Source: Leifsonia sp. AG29
GTDB lineage: Bacteria > Actinomycetota > Actinomycetes > Actinomycetales > Microbacteriaceae
Direction: 5' to 3'
DNA length: 64,000 nt
Assembly (NCBI RefSeq): GCF_009765225.1
Contig: NZ_VMSF01000001.1
Span: 310,001-374,000, forward strand
The notes under the pieces were generated by a model. It was not told the DNA's origin. It did not search any database and worked only from the letters and a program-made list of their open reading frames with translations. Made by a program: the position numbers and the translations under genes. How positions within the stretch are numbered: the stretch's first letter is position 1; each line of letters opens with the position of its first letter. This document shows, one piece after another, positions 18,525 through 26,406 of the stretch.

Positions 18525-19373
18525 ATGGACGACGCGCAGGCGACCCTCCCCACCATCGCGATGCTCGGTGCCGGCTCGATGGGCCGTGCCATCCTCAGCG
18601 GGCTGCTCGAGCCGACCGTCTCGGTGTCGGGCGGCATCCGGGTCACGAACCGGTCGGAGGAGCGTGCGGCCGAGCTCGCCGGACTCCCCGGCGTCACGGC
18701 CTACGCCACGGCGTCCGACCCCGACGCCAACCGTCGCGCCGTCGAGGGCGCTCGGCTCGTCATCGTCGCGGTGAAGCCCGGCATGGTGCCCGGCCTCCTG
18801 ACCGAGATCGCCGACTCCCTCCAGCCTGGGGCCGTCGTGGTCAGCGTCGCAGCGGGCGTGACGACGGCGACGTTCGAGTCGCTCCTCCCGGACTCGGTCG
18901 CGGTGGTGCGCTCGATGCCCAACACCCCGGCGGTCGTCGGCCGTGCCGTCACCGGCATCAGCCCCGGCCTCCGCTCGGAGCCCGAGGACCTGGCCCTCGT
19001 CCGCACGCTCTTCGAGACGGTCGGCGAGGTCGTGGAGGTGCCGGAGTCGCAGCTGGACGCTCTCAGCACCATCTCCGGCTCGGGGCCCGCGTACGTCTTC
19101 CTCCTGATCGAGGCGCTCACCGACGCGGCGGTCCGCAAGGGGTTCACGCCCGAGCAGGCGGCCGCGCTCGTGAACGGGACCTTCCTCGGCGCGGCCGAGC
19201 TGCTCGTCTCCTCCGGGGAGGAGCCGGCCGAGCTCAGGAGGCGCGTCACGAGCCCCAACGGCACGACCGAGCGCGCCATCGCGGTGCTCCAGGAGGCGGA
19301 CCTCCCCGACCTGTTCGCCCGCGCGACCGACGCCGCCCTGGCCCGCGCCCGCGAGCTCGCCGCCGGAGCGTAG
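18525..19373 (+). CDS. proC: pyrroline-5-carboxylate reductase
   Basis: A 282-residue enzyme for the last step of proline synthesis, NAD(P)H-dependent reduction of pyrroline-5-carboxylate. The Rossmann motif is MLGAGSMGRAIL (13-24). The dimerisation and substrate domain carries SMPNTPAVVG and the signature ISGSGPAYVFLLIEALTDA. It is divergent from the cation-efflux gene with 23 bases between starts, and is followed after 11 bases by the GlxA-type regulator. Confidence 0.95.
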   Translation: MDDAQATLPTIAMLGAGSMGRAILSGLLEPTVSVSGGIRVTNRSEERAAELAGLPGVTAYATASDPDANRRAVEGARLVIVAVKPGMVPGLLTEIADSLQPGAVVVSVAAGVTTATFESLLPDSVAVVRSMPNTPAVVGRAVTGISPGLRSEPEDLALVRTLFETVGEVVEVPESQLDALSTISGSGPAYVFLLIEALTDAAVRKGFTPEQAAALVNGTFLGAAELLVSSGEEPAELRRRVTSPNGTTERAIAVLQEADLPDLFARATDAALARARELAAGA

Positions 19374-19384
19374 GCGGCCGAGCC

Positions 19385-20332
19385 ATGAGCCGCAGGAACC
19401 ACCGCGTGGCGGTGCTCGTCCTCGAGGGTGCGAAGCCGCTCGACGTGGGCATCCCGGCTCAGGTGTTCTCGACGCGGCCGAGCATGCCCTACGAGGTCCG
19501 CGTCTGCGGCGCGTCGCCCGGGCTCGTGACAGGAGGCGACGGCCTGTCGTACCACGTCGCGGACGGGCTCGACGCGGTCCGGGAGGCGCAGACCGTCTTC
19601 ATCCCGGGCTATCGCGAGCCGGCGCGGACGGAGCCGCCCGCCGCGGTCGTCGAAGCGCTGCTGGCCGCTCACGAGCGGGGCGCCCGGCTCGCCGCGATCT
19701 CGACGGGGGCGTTCGCGCTCGCCGCCACGGGCCTCCTGGACGGCAAGCGAGCGACGACGCACTGGCACTACACGCACGCGCTCGCAGCGAAGCACCCGCG
19801 CATCACCGTCGACGAGAACGTGTTGTTCGTCGACGAGGGCGACGTGCTCACCTCGGCCGGGGCGGCCTCGGGAATCGACCTGTGCCTCCACCTCGTCCGC
19901 CGCGACCACGGTGTCGGACTCTCGAACCACGTGGCCCGGCGGCTCGTCGCCGCCCCGTATCGCAGCGGAGGCCAGGCGCAGTTCGTGCCCCGCAGCGTGC
20001 CCGAGCCGCTCGGCGACCTGTTCGCCGAGACGCGCGAGTGGGCGCTGGCGCACCTCGCCGAGCCGCTGACCCTCGAGTCGCTGGCGCGCAACGCCAACGT
20101 GTCGGCGCGCACGTTCTCTCGCCGGTTCCGCGAAGACACCGGCTACACGCCGATGCAGTGGGTGCTGCGGGCCAGGGTCGACCTCGCGCGCGAGCTGCTG
20201 GAGCGGTCGGATCTCACTGTCGAGCAGATCGCGGCGCGAGCCGGTCTCGGGACCGGGGCGAACCTCCGGCTGCACTTCCAGCGCATCCTCGGGACGTCGC
20301 CGACCGAGTACCGGCACACGTTCGCGGCCTGA
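19385..20332 (+). CDS. GlxA-type transcriptional regulator (DJ-1/PfpI domain plus AraC HTH)
   Basis: A 315-residue regulator. Residues about 7-170 form a DJ-1/PfpI-like domain (VAVLVLEGAKPLDVGIPAQVF, ISTGAFALAATGLLDGKRATTHW) in which the usual nucleophilic Cys is a Ser/Thr, so it likely senses a ligand rather than acting as an enzyme. Residues about 215-315 form an AraC double HTH (LARNANVSARTFSRRFRE, GLGTGANLRLHFQRILGTSP). It starts 11 bases after proC and is probably cotranscribed. Ligand and targets unknown. Confidence 0.9.
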   Translation: MSRRNHRVAVLVLEGAKPLDVGIPAQVFSTRPSMPYEVRVCGASPGLVTGGDGLSYHVADGLDAVREAQTVFIPGYREPARTEPPAAVVEALLAAHERGARLAAISTGAFALAATGLLDGKRATTHWHYTHALAAKHPRITVDENVLFVDEGDVLTSAGAASGIDLCLHLVRRDHGVGLSNHVARRLVAAPYRSGGQAQFVPRSVPEPLGDLFAETREWALAHLAEPLTLESLARNANVSARTFSRRFREDTGYTPMQWVLRARVDLARELLERSDLTVEQIAARAGLGTGANLRLHFQRILGTSPTEYRHTFAA

Positions 20333-20403
20333 GGTTCGCGCGTCCCTGCGGCTCTTGTGCCGCTTCCCTTTCCGCTCCCTTTCCGCCGAGTGAGCGGTGG
20401 CGG

Positions 20404-20446
20404 GATCCTTGCGGGCGCTGACCCTGCACCAGGCGAGATCCTTGCG
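20404..20446. promoter_or_regulatory. direct repeat GATCCTTGCG upstream of gap
   Basis: GATCCTTGCG occurs at 20404-20413 and again at 20437-20446, 33 bases apart (about three helical turns), in the 184-base gap before gap. It may be a pair of regulator sites. No clear -10/-35 pair is seen. Confidence 0.3.
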
Positions 20447-20516
20447 CACAGTGTCGCTCCGGCCACTGTCGTCGAGCCTCCCGCTCTCGCACGATGGAGG
20501 GCGGAAAGGAACCTCC

Positions 20517-21512
20517 ATGACCCGCATCGCCATCAACGGATTCGGCCGCATCGGCCGCAACACCCTCCGCGCCCTGCTCGAGCGCGGCTCCGACCTCGAG
20601 GTCGTCGCGATCAACGACCTGACCGCGCCCGAGACCCTCGCGCACCTCCTCAAGTACGACAGCTCGCTCGGCCGGCTCGGCCGCACCGTCGAGGTCGACG
20701 GCAGCGACCTCGTCGTGGACGGGCACCGCATCCGCGTGCTCGCCGAGCGCGACCCTGCCGACCTGCCGTGGGCGGAGCTGGGCGTGGAGGTGGTGCTCGA
20801 GTCGACCGGGCGCTTCACCTCGGCCGACGCTGCGCGCGCCCACCTCACCGCCGGAGCGCGGAAGGTCCTCGTCAGCGCGCCCTCCGACGGCGCGGACGTG
20901 ACACTGGCGTTTGGCGTCAACACCGACGCGTACGACGCCGAGACGCATGTGATCGTCTCGAACGCCTCCTGCACGACCAACGCGCTCGCGCCGCTCGCCG
21001 CCGTTCTCGACGACCTCGCCGGCATCGAGCACGGGTTCATGACGACGGTGCACGCCTACACGCAGGAGCAGAACCTCCAGGACGGACCGCACCGCGACCT
21101 GCGCCGCGCACGTGCCGCCGGGGTGAACATCGTGCCGACCACGACCGGCGCCGCCAAGGCGATCGGCCTGGTGCTCCCGAACCTCGACGGCAAGCTGTCG
21201 GGCGACTCGATCCGCGTGCCCGTCCCCGTCGGATCGATCGTCGAGCTGAACACGACGGTCTCACGCGAGGTGACCCGCGAGGAGGTGCTGGCCGCCTACC
21301 GCGCCGCCGCCGACGGTGCGCTGCGGGGCATCCTCGACTACGCCGACGAGCCGCTCGTGTCGAGCGACATCACCGGGCAGCCCGCCTCCTCCATCTTCGA
21401 CGCGGCCCTGACCCGCGTCGACGGCCGCCACGTCAAGGTCGTCGCCTGGTACGACAACGAGTGGGGCTTCTCGAACCGCGTCGTCGACACGCTGCACCTC
21501 CTCGCCGGCTGA
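20517..21512 (+). CDS. gap: glyceraldehyde-3-phosphate dehydrogenase
   Basis: A 331-residue glycolytic NAD-dependent dehydrogenase. Visible are the NAD motif NGFGRIGRNTLR, Asp34 in INDLT (typical of NAD preference), catalytic Cys152 in SNASCTTN and His179 in TTVHAYT. The ATG at 20517 follows AAAGGA. It is not followed by pgk and tpiA, which normally accompany the main glycolytic gap in this group, so it may be a second copy used under particular conditions; that is an inference. Downstream is the palindrome-flanked nuclease gene. Confidence 0.94.
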   Translation: MTRIAINGFGRIGRNTLRALLERGSDLEVVAINDLTAPETLAHLLKYDSSLGRLGRTVEVDGSDLVVDGHRIRVLAERDPADLPWAELGVEVVLESTGRFTSADAARAHLTAGARKVLVSAPSDGADVTLAFGVNTDAYDAETHVIVSNASCTTNALAPLAAVLDDLAGIEHGFMTTVHAYTQEQNLQDGPHRDLRRARAAGVNIVPTTTGAAKAIGLVLPNLDGKLSGDSIRVPVPVGSIVELNTTVSREVTREEVLAAYRAAADGALRGILDYADEPLVSSDITGQPASSIFDAALTRVDGRHVKVVAWYDNEWGFSNRVVDTLHLLAG

Positions 21513-21581
21513 CGCCGGCGCTTCGCGCCCGCTGCGCTCCGCCCTCCGCTGCGCTCCCCCCACGCTGCGCTCCGCCCCCCC

Positions 21582-21640
21582 TCGAGTCCGCACTTACTCA
21601 ACGCTTGTCACCCGAATTCGTTGAGAACGTGCGGACTCGA
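21582..21640. repeat. palindrome A: 22-nt arms, 15-nt loop, at the 3' side of the nuclease gene
   Basis: Left arm 21582-21603 begins TCGAGTCCGCACTTACTC and ends CAACG; right arm 21619-21640 begins CGTTGAG and ends GCGGACTCGA. The arms pair at 20 of 22 positions around a 15-base loop. The stop codon of the nuclease gene (21608-21610) lies in the loop, so the last codons of that gene are part of the palindrome. It matches palindrome B in design and arm sequence. Confidence 0.85.
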
Positions 21641-22570
21641 TGAAGGGGAGTGGCGCGCGAGAGTGTGGCGAACGCGACGCGCGACCGCGTTGAAGTCGTC
21701 GGCGGCGGTGACGTAAATCATCTGCCAGCCCCGCTCGACGAGCCACTCCCGGCGCGCGATGTCCTCCCGGTACGCCCGTTTGTCCGTCCGGTGGTGGTCC
21801 CCCAAGTACTCGACGCCCACTCGCTCCGACGGGTAGGCGAGGTCGATCATCGCGCGTGTCCTGTCCTTCCCGGGGGCCGTTACCGAGTGGTTCAGAGAGG
21901 GGCTCGGAAGCCCGGCGTCCTCTAGGGCCAACCGGAGCAGGGTCTCCTGCGGGGAGAGCGAGCCGTAGCGGACCCGCTCCAGAGCGAGGCGGAGCGTTCG
22001 CACGCCCCGCCGCAGCCCATGACGCCGTACAGCGGCCTCCAGATCGGCCCGTGTGCAGCGCGGCGGCGCACCCGAGTACGGTTGGTCGCCGGTGATGAGG
22101 TGGTCGCCCATCACGACGAGATCCGGCAGGCGCAGCCGCGAGCTCAGTTGCGCCCAGGTGTCGTGAGGGGACATCACCCGCAGCCCGCGGACGATTCCCA
22201 GGCGGTGGTCGTCCGCTTTCAGCTGGTGGGCGACGACGCCGCTCCGTCGGGGCGGCCTGGCCGGTTCGAATACCGAGACCTCCACCGCGGCCGGGAGTGC
22301 TGCCGCAGGGAGCGGCAGCCCGTGCAGCACGGCGGCCGATCGGTGGCTGAAGACGGCGGCTTCCGGAAGCACGAGCGCGGCTGCTGCACAGAGCGCACGG
22401 TGGTCGTCCGGAGGCGCAACCGTCCGCACGCCACGGAAGGGCCGGTGCAGTTGCGCGCCGTAGACGGTCCGAAGCGGCATTCCGCTCGCGATGGCGTCGG
22501 CGCTTCTGAAGGCGTCATGGTGCATCGCGTCAGTCCACCACCTCGCGGTTCCCGAAACGGCGTTATCCAC
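21608..22570 (-). CDS. DUF559/Vsr-like endonuclease-domain protein flanked by palindromes
   Basis: A 320-residue protein whose C-terminal third has the Vsr-like PD-(D/E)XK pattern: MIDLAYPSERVGVEYLGDHH (Asp, then Glu two strands later), a charged helix YREDIARREWLVERGW and the strand MIYVT. The N-terminal two thirds resemble the AbiEi-antitoxin-like part often found on DUF559 proteins. The start is uncertain: GTG at 22570, or ATG at 22525 giving 305 residues; neither has a strong ribosome site. It is bracketed by two near-identical palindromes and sits between unrelated housekeeping genes. Substrate and role are unknown. Confidence 0.75.
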   Translation of the reverse strand: MDNAVSGTARWWTDAMHHDAFRSADAIASGMPLRTVYGAQLHRPFRGVRTVAPPDDHRALCAAAALVLPEAAVFSHRSAAVLHGLPLPAAALPAAVEVSVFEPARPPRRSGVVAHQLKADDHRLGIVRGLRVMSPHDTWAQLSSRLRLPDLVVMGDHLITGDQPYSGAPPRCTRADLEAAVRRHGLRRGVRTLRLALERVRYGSLSPQETLLRLALEDAGLPSPSLNHSVTAPGKDRTRAMIDLAYPSERVGVEYLGDHHRTDKRAYREDIARREWLVERGWQMIYVTAADDFNAVARRVRHTLARHSPSSSPHVLNEFG

Positions 22571-22602
22571 AGGCCACCGCGCATCTCGGCGGACTCCTCC
22601 CG

Positions 22603-22660
22603 TCGAGTACGGACTTACTCAACGTTCAGGCGCTGAAAGCGTTGAGTAACTTCGTACTCA
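22603..22660. repeat. palindrome B: same design as A, at the 5' side of the nuclease gene
   Basis: Left arm 22603-22624 begins TCGAGTACGGACTTACTC; right arm 22640-22660 begins CGTTGAGTAAC and ends CGTACTCA. The loop is 15 bases (22625-22639), itself containing TTCAGGCGCTGAA. The left arm differs from that of palindrome A at only 2 of 22 positions. It lies between the 5' end of the nuclease gene and the 3' end of ktrA. Confidence 0.85.
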
Positions 22661-22688
22661 GCGCTGGGCGCGAGCGCCGCGGCGCGCG

Positions 22689-23360
22689 TCAGGCCTCGAG
22701 GGCGGCGAAGCGCTCGATGTCGCCGGAGGCGCCGGACACGATCACGAGGTCGTGGTTCGAGACGACCGTGTCGGCGGTCGCGTAGGTGAACGGCTTGCCC
22801 GGGCTCTTCACGCCGACCACCGTGATGCTGTACTTCGACCGCACCCCCGAGTCGCCGAGGCGCTGACCGCGGATGGGCTTCGGCGGGTACATCTTGACGA
22901 GCGCGAAGTCGTCGTCGAACTCGATGAAGTCGAGCATGCGGCCCGAGACGAGATGGGCCACGCGCTCGCCGGCCTCGGCCTCGGGGTAGATCACGTGGTT
23001 GGCGCCGATCCGCTCGAGGATCTTGCCGTGCGACTGCGAGATCGCCTTCGCCCAGATCTGGGGCACCTTCAGGTCGACGAGATTGGCCGTGATGAGCACG
23101 CTCGCCTCGATCGACGACCCGACGGCGACCACCGCGATGGAGAAGTCCTCGGCGCCGATCTGCCGCAGCGTCTCGATCGATCTCGCGTCGGCCTGCACGC
23201 TGTGCGTCACCCGGTCGGCCCACGTCTGGACGAGCGCGGCATCGGTGTCGATCGCGAGCACCTCCCGGCCCAGGCGGTCGAGCTCGACGGCGGCCCCGGT
23301 GCCGAACCGGCCCAGCCCGATCACGAGCACCGGAGCGTTGTGCTTGATCCGGTCAACCAA
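22689..23360 (-). CDS. ktrA: potassium channel regulatory subunit KtrA/TrkA
   Basis: A 223-residue cytoplasmic RCK protein gating KtrB. The RCK_N Rossmann domain has VIGLGRFGTGAAVEL and the acidic strand end LAIDTD; the C-terminal RCK_C domain (about 140-220) would bind nucleotides or c-di-AMP. It starts at a TTG at 23360, eight bases inside the end of ktrB, with GAGGAG upstream. The overlap indicates translational coupling with the channel. Confidence 0.92.
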   Translation of the reverse strand: MVDRIKHNAPVLVIGLGRFGTGAAVELDRLGREVLAIDTDAALVQTWADRVTHSVQADARSIETLRQIGAEDFSIAVVAVGSSIEASVLITANLVDLKVPQIWAKAISQSHGKILERIGANHVIYPEAEAGERVAHLVSGRMLDFIEFDDDFALVKMYPPKPIRGQRLGDSGVRSKYSITVVGVKSPGKPFTYATADTVVSNHDLVIVSGASGDIERFAALEA

Positions 23361-24795
23361 CGAGCGGCCTCTCCTCGGGGTTCTGGTAGAGCTGCCGCCG
23401 TTGGCTCTGGGCCAGGGCTGCGGCGAGTGTCACTGTACCAACGCGTCCGCAGAACATCGTCGCTGCGAGAACGAAGACGCCGGCGTCGGGGAGGCGCTCG
23501 GTCAGCCCCGTGGACAGGCCGCAGGTGGCGAACGCCGAGATGACGTCGAAGAGGACGTGGTCGAGCGGCGCCTTGGTGATCTGCAGGATGAGGATGCTCG
23601 ACACCGCGACGATCGTGGCACCCCAGAGCGCCACGGCGACGGACAAGCGGAGCACGTCGATCGGGATGCGCCGCCGGAACGCGTCCATCGATTCCACTCC
23701 GCGCGCCTCCGCGAGCCCCGCGAGGAACAGGACGGCCAGCGTCGTCACCTTGATCCCGCCGGCCGTGGAGGCGGACCCTCCACCGATGAACATGAGCATG
23801 TCTGTGACGAGCAGGCTCGACCCGTGGAGGTCCTGGATCGGGATCGTCGCGAACCCGCCCGACCGGGCCATCGTCGACAGGAACAGCGACTGGAACACGG
23901 TGTGCCCGGCATCGAGCCGGCCGAAGGTGCGGGGGTTGTCGTACTCGAGCAGCACGTAGAGCACCGCCCCGGCGACGAGGAGCACGAGCGAGGTGATCAG
24001 CGTCAGCTTGACGTGGATCGACCAGGTCCGCCGCCGGCGGCGCAGGTTGGAGGCGATGGCCAGGATCACCGGGAAGCCGATCGCGCCGAGGAACACGCCG
24101 ATCATGAGCGCGCCGAGGAACCAGTAGTCCGTCGCGAAGCGGGACAGCCCCTCCACGTTGGGCGCGAAGCCCGTGTTCGTGAACGCCATCGCCGAGTAGT
24201 ACACGCTCTCCCATGCCGCCGTCAGCACGTCGACGCCGGCGATCAGCATGCGCGGGAACAGCAGCAGCGCGACGCCGCCCTCGATGACGACCATGCTCAG
24301 CGCGACGGTCCGCAGCAGCTTGCCGACCTCGCCCAGGCGGACGGCCTGCCCCTCGGGGACAGGGCCCGCGTGGATCCGCAGCGGGTTGCTGTCGCTCGCG
24401 GCCATGAGCTTGGCGCGCAGCCCGAGCCTCCGCGAGATGACCATGCCGAGGATGCTCGCCATGGTCAGCACGCCGACCGCGCCGATCTGGACGCCGAGGT
24501 AGACGAGCAGATGGCCGAACACCGACCAGTGCGTCGCCATGTCGACGGTCGACAACCCGGTCACGCAGATCACCGATACGGCGGTGAACAGAGCGTCCGG
24601 GAACCGGGTGACCGTGCCCTCGGCCGAGGCGATCGGCAGCGAGAACAGGGCCGTGAACAGGAGGATGAGGAGGGCGAACACGAGGATCGCGAACCGGGAG
24701 GGACTCCGCGTCGCGAACCCGTTGAGCGCCGCGCGGAGGCGCGCCGCCGTCGGTGCGGACCGGGCGCGGGTCCCGCGCGCTCGGGTGGTGCTCAT
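23353..24795 (-). CDS. ktrB: potassium uptake transporter KtrB/TrkH family
   Basis: A 480-residue membrane channel for potassium (possibly sodium-coupled). It has four repeated membrane-pore-membrane units with filter-like segments: SVICVTGLSTVD, FTNTGFAP, MARSGGFATIP and FATCGLSTGLT, plus the conserved GGGSASTAGGIKVTT. The N-terminal 30 residues are basic and cytoplasmic. It forms an operon with ktrA. Confidence 0.94.
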   Translation of the reverse strand: MSTTRARGTRARSAPTAARLRAALNGFATRSPSRFAILVFALLILLFTALFSLPIASAEGTVTRFPDALFTAVSVICVTGLSTVDMATHWSVFGHLLVYLGVQIGAVGVLTMASILGMVISRRLGLRAKLMAASDSNPLRIHAGPVPEGQAVRLGEVGKLLRTVALSMVVIEGGVALLLFPRMLIAGVDVLTAAWESVYYSAMAFTNTGFAPNVEGLSRFATDYWFLGALMIGVFLGAIGFPVILAIASNLRRRRRTWSIHVKLTLITSLVLLVAGAVLYVLLEYDNPRTFGRLDAGHTVFQSLFLSTMARSGGFATIPIQDLHGSSLLVTDMLMFIGGGSASTAGGIKVTTLAVLFLAGLAEARGVESMDAFRRRIPIDVLRLSVAVALWGATIVAVSSILILQITKAPLDHVLFDVISAFATCGLSTGLTERLPDAGVFVLAATMFCGRVGTVTLAAALAQSQRRQLYQNPEERPLVG

Positions 24796-24884
24796 GGTCC
24801 TCGATCCCCTCCCCTCGGGCCTCCGCCATGCTACTGCGGGCGACGGACATGGAACTGGGCCGGGCGAGTGGCTAGCCTGGGGGA

Positions 24885-25292
24885 ATGGCCGACATCTTCG
24901 ACGTGATCGCGGACCCCACGCGGCGCGAGATCCTCGCTGTACTGCTCGACCGGCATACGAACGCAGTGCATTCCGTGGGCGAGATATCGGTCTCCGAGAT
25001 CGTCGCGCGGCTCGAGCTCAGTCAGCCGACCGTGTCGAAGCACCTCAAGGTCCTCCGGGAGGCGGGGCTCGTCTCGGTCCGCGAGGAGGGACAGCACCGC
25101 TACTACCGACTCGACTCGACGCCCCTCGAGGCCGTCGAGGACTGGATCATTCCGTTCACGGCATCCGACCTCGGCGCGGAGGAGATCGGGGCGCAGCTCG
25201 CCGAGGAGACGAGGGAGTTCGCCAGCACGGTCGGAAAGGTCCTCGCCGACACCCGGCACCGGGTCACCCCGCGGAAGTGGCGGCGCGACTGA
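24885..25292 (+). CDS. ArsR-family transcriptional regulator
   Basis: A 135-residue winged-helix repressor. The opening IFDVIADPTRREILAVL, the recognition helix LSQPTVSKHLKVLREAGLV and the wing REEGQHRYYRLD are classic ArsR. No metal-binding Cys motif is visible, so it probably senses something else or nothing. It is divergent from ktrB (90 bases between starts) and could regulate it, but this is only positional. Confidence 0.88.
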   Translation: MADIFDVIADPTRREILAVLLDRHTNAVHSVGEISVSEIVARLELSQPTVSKHLKVLREAGLVSVREEGQHRYYRLDSTPLEAVEDWIIPFTASDLGAEEIGAQLAEETREFASTVGKVLADTRHRVTPRKWRRD

Positions 25293-25349
25293 CTCCGCAT
25301 TCACCCCGGCGCCCCGCGCGGGTAGCATGACCGGGGAGAGGACGGGGAG

Positions 25350-25565
25350 ATGGCTCACGATCTGAGGGATGTGCGCTTTCTGACGGTCGCCGAGGTCGCC
25401 GACATGATGCGGGTCTCGCGCATGACCGTCTACCGTCTCGTCCACGCGGGGCAGCTTCCGGCCATCCGGTTCGGCCGCTCCTTCCGCGTCCCCGAGTCGG
25501 CCGTCAGGCAGGCTCTGCAGGCAGTGACACCGCTCTCCGAGGACGGCGTCGCGGACTCCGCGTGA
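25350..25565 (+). CDS. BldC-like small helix-turn-helix DNA-binding protein
   Basis: A 71-residue MerR/excisionase-type HTH protein (FLTVAEVADMMRVSRMTVYRLVHAGQLPAIRFGRSFRVPESAV). Length and sequence match BldC-related proteins of actinobacteria, which bind repeated DNA sites and control development or stress genes. The ATG at 25350 follows GGGGAGAGGACGGGGAG. The same location, directly before the 32-residue ribosomal-type gene, is typical in this group. Confidence 0.85.
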   Translation: MAHDLRDVRFLTVAEVADMMRVSRMTVYRLVHAGQLPAIRFGRSFRVPESAVRQALQAVTPLSEDGVADSA

Positions 25566-25636
25566 GTTCCGGTAGACTTGCTCCTTGTGTCGCCGCGCAT
25601 CCCGCGGCAAACCCCCCGAATTTTTGTGAGGTCTAC

Positions 25637-25735
25637 GTGGGTTCCGTTATCAAGAAGCGTCGCAAGCGTATGGCGAAGAAGAAGCACCGCAAGCTGCTTC
25701 GCAAGACGCGTCACCAGCGTCGCAACAAGAAGTAG
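25637..25735 (+). CDS. 30S ribosomal protein bS22-like / AURKAIP1-COX24 domain protein, 32 residues
   Basis: A very short gene: GTG start at 25637, 32 residues, stop TAG at 25733. The product begins MGSVIKKRRKRMAKKKHR and is almost half Lys and Arg. It belongs to the AURKAIP1/COX24 domain family, described in mycobacteria as ribosomal protein bS22, which sits in the small subunit near the decoding centre. GAGG lies seven bases before the start. A hairpin and T tract follow the stop, so it probably ends its own transcript. Confidence 0.88.
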   Translation: MGSVIKKRRKRMAKKKHRKLLRKTRHQRRNKK

Positions 25736-25754
25736 ACCCCGGGTCTGCGGCTCA

Positions 25755-25784
25755 AGCGTCGGTCCGATCGGCCCGGCGCTTTTT
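25755..25784 (+). terminator. rho-independent terminator after the bS22-like gene
   Basis: AGCGTCGGTCCGATCGGCCCGGCGCT folds into an imperfect 13-bp hairpin (25755-25780) followed by TTTTT. Confidence 0.75.
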
Positions 25785-25836
25785 GCTGTACCCGCTGTCA
25801 GCGCAGCGCAGTACCCGCTGCGCCTAGAGTTGTGGG

Positions 25837-26100
25837 GTGCCCACCGTCTCCCTCACGCTCATCGGCAAGCCCGGCTGCCACCTGTGCGATGACGCTCGCG
25901 ACGCCGTCCGGGAGGTCGTCGGCGCTCTTCCGGACGGCGCGCCCGACGTGGTCGTCGAGGAGCGCGACATCCTGCAGGAGCCGGACCTCTACGAGAAGTA
26001 CGTCGAGGAGATCCCGGTCGTCCTGATCGACGGACGGATGCACACCTACTGGCGCGTCGACCCCGACCGTCTCCGCTCAGCCCTCCTGGAGGACCGATGA
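25837..26100 (+). CDS. glutaredoxin-like thioredoxin-fold protein
   Basis: An 87-residue protein of the DUF836/glutaredoxin family with a CxxC redox pair, Cys14 and Cys17, in GKPGCHLCDD. The cis-Pro loop EEIPVVLIDG follows. Likely a small thiol reductase of the cytoplasm; partner unknown. It starts with GTG at 25837 and overlaps the next gene by four bases (ATGA). Confidence 0.85.
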   Translation: MPTVSLTLIGKPGCHLCDDARDAVREVVGALPDGAPDVVVEERDILQEPDLYEKYVEEIPVVLIDGRMHTYWRVDPDRLRSALLEDR

Positions 26101-26396
26101 CCATCCGCCACGTCGTCTCGTGGAAGCTCGCCACCACCGACGCGGAGGAGCGCGCGCAGCATGCGGCGGGCATCAAGCTCGGGCTGGAGTCCCTCCCGGC
26201 CGTGATCCCTCAGATCAGGTTCCTGCAGGTCGGCGTGAACGCCCTCGCGGGCGACAACTTCGATGTCGTGCTCATCAGCGACTTCGACAGCGACGACGAC
26301 CTCCGGGCGTACGTCGAGCACCCCGCGCATGCCGAGGTCGCCTCCTACATCCGCTCGGTCGTCGCCGGCCGGGCAGCGGTCGACTACGAGGTCTGA
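26097..26396 (+). CDS. Dabb (stress-responsive alpha/beta barrel) domain protein
   Basis: A 99-residue ferredoxin-like dimer-barrel protein: IRHVVSWKL at the start, IRFLQVGVNAL in the middle and the conserved FDVVLISDFDSDDDLRAYVEHPAH. The family has mostly unknown function, with some members acting as cyclases or in stress responses. It is translationally coupled to the glutaredoxin-like gene. Confidence 0.85.
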   Translation: MTIRHVVSWKLATTDAEERAQHAAGIKLGLESLPAVIPQIRFLQVGVNALAGDNFDVVLISDFDSDDDLRAYVEHPAHAEVASYIRSVVAGRAAVDYEV

Positions 26397-26406
26397 GACC
26401 TCTCGC

